DNA of 64,000 nt from Neorhizobium tomejilense (lineage in GTDB: Bacteria > Pseudomonadota > Alphaproteobacteria > Rhizobiales > Rhizobiaceae), in the NCBI GenBank assembly GCA_002968845.1, contig PVBG01000005.1, positions 124,001 through 188,000 of the forward strand. Direction: 5' to 3'. Below are positions 58,926-64,000 of the stretch, piece after piece; the stretch's first letter is position 1, and each line of letters starts with the position of its first letter. The notes beneath the pieces are model-generated. The model saw only the letters and a program-made list of their open reading frames with translations, ran no database searches and had not been told where the DNA came from. The translations under genes and the position numbers were made by a program.

Positions 58926-60338
58926 TTGTCCTCTGACCGCGTGAACCGTCTTGTCTCCAGTCTCCAAAACAGGCTGGATGCCGCTGCGATCCTCACCGGC
59001 GATGCGATTTCGGATGGTTATGCTGCGGATGCGACCGCTCGAGGCAGCCGGCCAGCCGCTGTCCTGCGTCCGCGCAATACCGAAGACGTTTCCGCCGTTC
59101 TTTCCACCGCCAACGAACTTCGCCAGCCGATCGTGGTGCAGGGGGGCCGCACCGGGCTTTCCGGTTCTTCCCGGCCCGTCGAGGGCGAAGTTTCCATCTC
59201 GCTCGAACGGATGAACGGCATCGAGTCGATCGACGTCGCGGCGCAGACGATGATCGTCAAGGCGGGCACGCCGCTGCAGGTCGTCCAGCAGGCGGCAAGC
59301 GACGTCGGCCTGTTCTTCGGCGTCGATATCGGCGCACGCGGCACGGCCACGGTCGGCGGCAATATCGGCACCAATGCCGGCGGCATCCGGGTTCTGCGTT
59401 ACGGCATGTACCGGGCGCAGGTCATGGGGCTGGAAGCGGTGCTGCCGGACGGCACGGTCCTCTCCTCGCTGAAGGGCCTGCCCAAGGACAATTCCGGCTA
59501 CGACCTCAATCCGTTGTTCATCGGCACCGAAGGCACGATCGGTGTCGTGACACGCGCCTGCCTGAAACTGCATCCGAAACCGCAGATCGAGCGCAACGCC
59601 TTCATCGCCCTGCCATCGCTGAAGGCGGCGCAGGATCTGCTGGCGCGGCTGCGGGTGGAACTCTCCGGCCTCATCTCCGCGTTCGAGGCGATCTTTCCGA
59701 ATGTCTACGAAGGCACGGTCGACCATATGGGGATCCGCCCGCCGGTCGAGAAAGGGGCCGGCATGTATGCGATGGTCGAGATCCAGGGCCAGGCGCCGGA
59801 TCAGGACAAGGAGCGTTTCGAAGCGGCGCTTGCCGCGGCTTTGGAAGACGGGCTTGCCACCGACGTGGTCCTCTCCAATTCGTTGCGCGAGTTCAATGGG
59901 CTCTGGGGCATTCGCGACGGCATCAACGACTACCTGTTCGGCAATGGAGTGACGATCGGCTTCGATATTTCCGTGCCGCTGTCCCGCATGCAGGAATTCC
60001 TCGACAGGGCCGCGCTCGCCGTCGACGAGATCGATCCGGAGGCGCGCACCTATATTTTCGGCCACCTGGGCGACGGCAACCTGCATTACTGCATGTTCAG
60101 CCATCATGAGGAAAAGGTCGCCGAGGCGATATTCTCGGGCATCGAGGCGGTCGGCGGCGGTGTTTCCGCCGAACACGGGATAGGCACCGACAAGGTGAAA
60201 TACCTGAAATATGCCCGCAGCGAAGCCGAGATCGCCACGATGCGCCGGCTGAAAGCCGCGTTCGATCCGAACTACATTCTCAATCGCGGCCGGGTCTTCG
60301 AGGCGCCGGTGTCCGTGCAGCAGGCGGAGCGCGCGTAG
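58926..60338 (+). CDS. FAD-binding 2-hydroxyacid dehydrogenase (GlcD/D-2-hydroxyglutarate dehydrogenase type)
   Basis: This protein of about 470 residues has an FAD-binding type 4 (PCMH) domain: RPAAVLRPRNTEDVSAVLST, VVQGGRTGLSGSSRPVEGEV, GGNIGTNAGGIRVLRYGMYR. The C-terminal FAD-oxidase domain contains YIFGHLGDGNLHYCMFSHHE (metal-binding His pair) and GVSAEHGIGTDKVKYLKYAR. It oxidises a D-2-hydroxyacid such as D-lactate or D-2-hydroxyglutarate. The best start is TTG 58926, 7 bp after GGGGGAGG; TTG 58908 is also in frame. The stop touches the next ATG (TAGATG), so the two genes are coupled. Confidence 0.88.
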   Translation: MSSDRVNRLVSSLQNRLDAAAILTGDAISDGYAADATARGSRPAAVLRPRNTEDVSAVLSTANELRQPIVVQGGRTGLSGSSRPVEGEVSISLERMNGIESIDVAAQTMIVKAGTPLQVVQQAASDVGLFFGVDIGARGTATVGGNIGTNAGGIRVLRYGMYRAQVMGLEAVLPDGTVLSSLKGLPKDNSGYDLNPLFIGTEGTIGVVTRACLKLHPKPQIERNAFIALPSLKAAQDLLARLRVELSGLISAFEAIFPNVYEGTVDHMGIRPPVEKGAGMYAMVEIQGQAPDQDKERFEAALAAALEDGLATDVVLSNSLREFNGLWGIRDGINDYLFGNGVTIGFDISVPLSRMQEFLDRAALAVDEIDPEARTYIFGHLGDGNLHYCMFSHHEEKVAEAIFSGIEAVGGGVSAEHGIGTDKVKYLKYARSEAEIATMRRLKAAFDPNYILNRGRVFEAPVSVQQAERA

Positions 60339-63300
60339 ATGTCGATCCATGCCGCGCCGGAAAAAAGCCCCTCGGACAGCAAGGTCAGCCTCGACGACCG
60401 CTACACGCTGGAAAAAGGCCGCATCCTGGTGTCGGGCACGCAAGCGCTGGTGCGCCTGCCGATGATCCAGCGCCAGCGGGATCTGGCGCGAGGCTTGAAT
60501 ACGGCCGGTTATGTTTCCGGTTACCGTGGCTCGCCGCTCGCCGGTTTCGACCGAGAGATGGCGCGTGCGAAAAAGTTTCTCGATGCCGCGCATGTAAAAT
60601 TCCATCCGGGCCTCAACGAGGACATGGCGGCGACCGCCGTCTGGGGCACCCAGCAGACGGGCATGTTTCAGGGCTCGCGTTACGACGGCGTGTTCGGCAT
60701 GTGGTACGGCAAGGGGCCGGGTGTCGACCGCAGCATGGATGTCATCCGCCACGCCAACGCGATCGGCACCAACCCGAACGGCGGCGTGCTGCTGCTGGTC
60801 GGAGACGATCACGGCGCGGTTTCCTCCACCCTGCCGCATCAGAGCGAGCACAACCTGATCTCGGCCATGGTGCCGCTGCTGTCGCCGGCCGGCGTCGGCG
60901 AATATATCGAATACGGCCTGCTCGGCATTGCGATGAGCCGCTATTCCGGCGCGTGGGTGGGCTTCAAGTGCCAGACCGAGATTGTCGAATGCTCGGCGAC
61001 GGTCGATCTCGATCCGGACAGACCGCAGATCGTCATTCCCGACGAGACCTTCGCACCGGACGGCCTGTCGCTGCGCTGGCCGGACGGGCCGCATGCGATG
61101 GAACTGAGACTCGAGCGCAAGATGCTCGCCGTGCAGGCTTTTGCCCGCGCCAACCGGCTGGATCGCCCGATCTGGGGAACCACCGGCCGCGCCCGGCTTG
61201 GCATCGTCTCGACCGGCAAGTCCTGGCTCGATCTTCTGGGCGCGCTGGCCCTGCTCGGCATTGACGAAGCTCGTGCCGCCGAACTCGGCATCGCGCTCTA
61301 CAAGGTCGGCATGGTCTGGCCGCTGGAGCCGCAGGGCATCGCGGAGTTCGCCTCGCGTGCGGACGAATTGCTTGTGGTCGAGGAAAAACGCTCGATCCTC
61401 GAAGACCAGATCAAGGCGCAGCTCTTCAACCTGCCCATAGAGCGGCGTCCGCGCGTTTTCGGCAAGGCCGGCGAGAACGGCGCGACGTTGCTGCAGGCGA
61501 TCGGCGAGATCGGCACGCTGTCGGTCGCCAAGGCCATCCTTTCCCGGCTCGATTATCTCGACGAGGCGCTGCAGGCCAAGGCCCGTTTCGTGGAAGAAAT
61601 GTCGATCGCCATGGGCGTCGAGGCGACCGCGCTCAAGCGCGAGGCCTATTTCTGCTCCGGCTGTCCGCACAGCGTCTCGACCCGCCTGCCGGAAGGAAGC
61701 CGCGCTTCTACCGGCATCGGCTGCCACATGATGATCATCGGCAACGAGGACCGCAACACTTCGACCTTTACCCAGATGGGCGGCGAGGGCGGCTCGTGGA
61801 TCGGTCTGTCTCCCTTCACGGACGAGAAACATATCTTCGTCAACATGGGCGACGGCACCTATTTCCATTCCGGCCTGCTCGCCATCCGCGCCGGGATCGC
61901 CGCACGAGTCAACGCCACCTACAAGATCCTCTACAATGACGCGGTCGCGATGACCGGCGGCCAGAAACATGACGGCGACGTCACCGTTCCGGGTATCGTT
62001 GGCCAGATGCTGGCCGAAGGTGCGGCGCGTGTCGTGGTGGTCGCGGAGCGGCCGGAGGTCTGGCAGGGCAAGCTGCCGCGCGAGGTTTCGATCCATCACC
62101 GCGACGAACTCGACGCCGTCCAGCGCGAGCTGCGCGACATCCCCGGCGTCACCGTGCTGGTTTACGACCAGGTCTGCGCCGCCGAAAAGCGCCGCCGGCG
62201 CAAGCGCGGTGCCTATCCGGTATCGGACAAACGCGCCTTCATCAACGAGCTCGTCTGCGAAGGCTGCGGCGACTGTTCCGCCGTCTCGAACTGCATCTCG
62301 ATCGAGCCGCAGGAAACCGAACTCGGCCGCAAGCGCCGCATCAACCAGTCGAGCTGCAATACCGATCTTTCCTGCATCAAGGGTTTCTGTCCGAGCTTCG
62401 TCACCGTCGAAGGCGGCAGCATCCGCAAGCCGGCGGCGAAATCGAAGGTGGTGACGGCCGACGACCTGCCGCTACCCACGTTCACCGCGACTTTCGACAC
62501 GCCCTACAGCATGCTGCTCGCCGGCATCGGCGGCACCGGCGTCATCACCGTCAGCGCCATTCTAGCTCAAGCGGCGCTTCTTGACGGGCTGGCCTTGGTG
62601 ACGCTCGACCAGACCGGGCTCGCGCAGAAGAACGGCTCGGTCGTTTCGCATATCCGGCTGGCGAAAGATCCGGCGCAGATTAATGCCGTGCGGGTCGGCC
62701 CCGGCGAAAGCGATCTCGTGCTCGGCTTCGATATCGTCGTTGCTGCACAGAAGAATTCGCTCGCCTCGTTTGCGAAGAACAAGACGCGCGCCATCATCGA
62801 CGACCATTTCGCGCCGACCGCGTCCTTCGTGAAGGACACGACGATCGATTTCCGGCAGGAGGCGACGCTGAAATCGTTGCGCCGTGCCGCTGGAGATGAA
62901 GCTGTCGAGACGGTTGCCGCGACCGACATGGCAACCGCGCTGCTGGGCGACGCGATCGCTGCGAACATGTTCCTGCTCGGCCATGCCTGGCAGCGCGGGC
63001 TGATCCCCATCAGCCTCGCCGCCATCGACAAGGCGATCGAGCTCAACGGCACCGGCATCGCCACGAACCGCGCCGCCTTCGATTGGGGCCGCCGAGCTGC
63101 GGTGGATGTGGAAGCCGTTGCGCGTGCGGCGGGCCTCGTGAAGCCGGAGCCGAAGGCCGAGACGCTGGAGGAGATGGTCGCCAAGCGCGTCGCCTTCCTG
63201 ATCGATTACCAGAATGCCGCCTATGCCAAGCGCTACGAGGGTCTGGTGGATGTCGCGAAATCGGTCGAGGCGGAGCTGCGTGGCGTGACCGGTTTTGCCG

Positions 63301-63815
63301 AGGCGGTGGCGAAAAACGCTTTCAAGCTGATGGCCTACAAGGACGAATACGAGGTCGCCCGCCTGCATCGCGACAGAAGCTTTGAAAAGAAGCTCGCCGA
63401 GCAGTTCGAAGGCGACTTCAAGATCAAGCATCACCTCGCACCGCCGATGATCGCCAGGATCGACCGGCGCACCGGCCATCCCGCCAAGATCGCCTTTGGC
63501 GCCTGGATCCGCCCCGCCTTCGGGTTTCTGGAAAAACTGAAGTTCCTGCGCGGTACGGCCTTCGATCCCTTTGGCCGCACTGCCGAGCGGCGGATGGAGC
63601 GGCAGCTGATCGAGGACTATTTCGATCTCGTGGCCGAGCTTTCGGCCGGGCTGGATGCCGGCAATCATGCGCTTGCCGTCGAGCTCGCCGGCCTACCGGA
63701 CATGGTTCGCGGTTTCGGCCATGTGAAGCTCGCATCCGTCGAGCGTTTCGAAAAGCGTAAAACCGATCTCGTTGCGAAATGGCGGGCGAGGGAGCCGCTC
63801 ACCCATGTCGCGTAA
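60339..63815 (+). CDS. Indolepyruvate ferredoxin oxidoreductase, fused subunits
   Basis: This 1158-residue protein is the fused aerobic-type indolepyruvate:ferredoxin oxidoreductase of proteobacteria. An N-terminal pyrimidine domain (SGTQALVRLPMIQRQRDLAR, SGYRGSPLAGFDREM) leads into a Cys-bearing CSGCPHSVSTRLPEGS region (about residue 438). The TPP site is MGDGTYFHSGLLAIRAG (about 504). Two clusters of [4Fe-4S]-type cysteines follow (CEGCGDCSAVSNC and CNTDLSCIKGFCP, about 636-690). The gamma domain opens LLAGIGGTGVITVSAILAQA. It decarboxylates aryl or branched 2-oxoacids to acyl-CoA. With the 2-hydroxyacid dehydrogenase upstream the pair could convert a 2-hydroxyacid to acyl-CoA. Confidence 0.93.
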   Translation: MSIHAAPEKSPSDSKVSLDDRYTLEKGRILVSGTQALVRLPMIQRQRDLARGLNTAGYVSGYRGSPLAGFDREMARAKKFLDAAHVKFHPGLNEDMAATAVWGTQQTGMFQGSRYDGVFGMWYGKGPGVDRSMDVIRHANAIGTNPNGGVLLLVGDDHGAVSSTLPHQSEHNLISAMVPLLSPAGVGEYIEYGLLGIAMSRYSGAWVGFKCQTEIVECSATVDLDPDRPQIVIPDETFAPDGLSLRWPDGPHAMELRLERKMLAVQAFARANRLDRPIWGTTGRARLGIVSTGKSWLDLLGALALLGIDEARAAELGIALYKVGMVWPLEPQGIAEFASRADELLVVEEKRSILEDQIKAQLFNLPIERRPRVFGKAGENGATLLQAIGEIGTLSVAKAILSRLDYLDEALQAKARFVEEMSIAMGVEATALKREAYFCSGCPHSVSTRLPEGSRASTGIGCHMMIIGNEDRNTSTFTQMGGEGGSWIGLSPFTDEKHIFVNMGDGTYFHSGLLAIRAGIAARVNATYKILYNDAVAMTGGQKHDGDVTVPGIVGQMLAEGAARVVVVAERPEVWQGKLPREVSIHHRDELDAVQRELRDIPGVTVLVYDQVCAAEKRRRRKRGAYPVSDKRAFINELVCEGCGDCSAVSNCISIEPQETELGRKRRINQSSCNTDLSCIKGFCPSFVTVEGGSIRKPAAKSKVVTADDLPLPTFTATFDTPYSMLLAGIGGTGVITVSAILAQAALLDGLALVTLDQTGLAQKNGSVVSHIRLAKDPAQINAVRVGPGESDLVLGFDIVVAAQKNSLASFAKNKTRAIIDDHFAPTASFVKDTTIDFRQEATLKSLRRAAGDEAVETVAATDMATALLGDAIAANMFLLGHAWQRGLIPISLAAIDKAIELNGTGIATNRAAFDWGRRAAVDVEAVARAAGLVKPEPKAETLEEMVAKRVAFLIDYQNAAYAKRYEGLVDVAKSVEAELRGVTGFAEAVAKNAFKLMAYKDEYEVARLHRDRSFEKKLAEQFEGDFKIKHHLAPPMIARIDRRTGHPAKIAFGAWIRPAFGFLEKLKFLRGTAFDPFGRTAERRMERQLIEDYFDLVAELSAGLDAGNHALAVELAGLPDMVRGFGHVKLASVERFEKRKTDLVAKWRAREPLTHVA

Positions 63816-63842
63816 CCGTTCCCGTATCCGAGAGTGACCAGC

Positions 63843-64000
63843 ATGGCAGAGAAGATCATCATCGATACCGACCCCGGCCAAGACGACGCGCTGGCCATCC
63901 TGTTGGCGCTCGCCAGCCCGGAAATCGAGGTTCTGGGGATCGTCGCCGCCGCAGGCAACGTGCCGCTGTCGCTGACGACGAAGAACATCCGCAAGATCTG
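63843..64000 (+). CDS. Nucleoside hydrolase, 5' part only
   Basis: From the ATG at 63843, 27 bp after the previous stop, the frame runs off the right edge. It encodes MAEKIIIDTDPGQDDALAIL, then LALASPEIEVLGIVAAAGNV. The DTDPGQDDALA cluster is the calcium-binding signature of inosine-uridine-preferring nucleoside hydrolases (DTDPGxDDxxA). The enzyme would cleave purine or pyrimidine ribonucleosides. Specificity cannot be judged from 52 residues. Confidence 0.88.
   Translation, partial: MAEKIIIDTDPGQDDALAILLALASPEIEVLGIVAAAGNVPLSLTTKNIRKI

Noticed and set aside
58725-62099. Open frame of 1124 codons opposite the FAD dehydrogenase and indolepyruvate oxidoreductase genes
   Set aside because: It spans two well-supported genes on the other strand and has the Arg/Asp/His-rich composition of antisense shadows.
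1-64000. CRISPR arrays, tRNA or rRNA genes, transposase genes or phage genes
   Set aside because: No regularly spaced repeats, cloverleaf-like sequence, conserved rRNA strings or recognisable transposase/phage products were seen on either strand.

Overview
The window looks like a replicon of a plant-associated Rhizobiaceae (Rhizobium/Neorhizobium/Agrobacterium/Sinorhizobium group). It is GC-rich with dense, mostly operonic genes. It carries a succinoglycan exo cluster nearly colinear with that of Sinorhizobium meliloti, an Agrobacterium-type sulfoquinovose monooxygenase (smo) core, NasST-controlled nitrate assimilation, and a rhizobial-style palindromic intergenic repeat. The genus cannot be settled from the sequence alone, and a chromid or second replicon is possible.

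Layout. 1-5362: edge of a transglutaminase-like cysteine peptidase gene, a periplasmic-binding-fold lipoprotein, an aldo/keto reductase and a GMC oxidoreductase. 5352-23072: succinoglycan genes exoQ-F-Y (minus), exoX-U (plus), exoV-W (minus) and exoH-K-L-A-M-O-N-P (plus), ending at an intrinsic terminator. The flippase exoT and exoI, expected between exoW and exoH, are absent, as are exoZ and exoB. 23074-36235 (minus): nasT-nasS, then a leader RNA behind a sigma-54 promoter, then nrtA-nrtB-nrtC-nirB-nirD-nirC-nasA-cysG. 36389-38830: a soluble FtsK-type translocase. 38831-39388: no protein gene, but a compact multi-helix RNA resembling HEARO/omega-RNA and a long inverted repeat. 39389-40558: aminotransferase. 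40652-46066: smoA-B-C divergent from smoD-smoI. 46243-54428: ThuA-like protein, Gfo/Idh oxidoreductase and ROK regulator, divergent from a carbohydrate ABC transporter, then a P-loop kinase. 54532-58723 (minus): lone CoxL-type molybdenum hydroxylase subunit, AcuI-like reductase and GntR regulator. 58926-63815: FAD-linked 2-hydroxyacid dehydrogenase and fused indolepyruvate ferredoxin oxidoreductase. 63843 to the end: start of a nucleoside hydrolase gene.

How the parts work together. ExoN supplies UDP-glucose. ExoY/ExoF start the lipid-linked octasaccharide, and ExoA, L, M, O, U and W extend it. ExoV and ExoH decorate it, ExoP/ExoQ (with a flippase not encoded here) polymerise and export it, ExoK trims it, and ExoX restrains ExoY. 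Nitrate enters through NrtABC and is reduced by NasA and NirBD. CysG makes the siroheme, and NasS/NasT probably control read-through of the leader. SmoI releases sulfoquinovose from its glycosides, SmoC with SmoA flavin reductase removes sulfite, and SmoB reduces the 6-oxo-glucose to glucose. The most notable observations are the stand-alone structured RNA near 39.0-39.2 kb, four copies of a TGTTGC-N3-GCAACA dyad confined to exo regulatory regions, and the nitrate leader with ANTAR-type loops.
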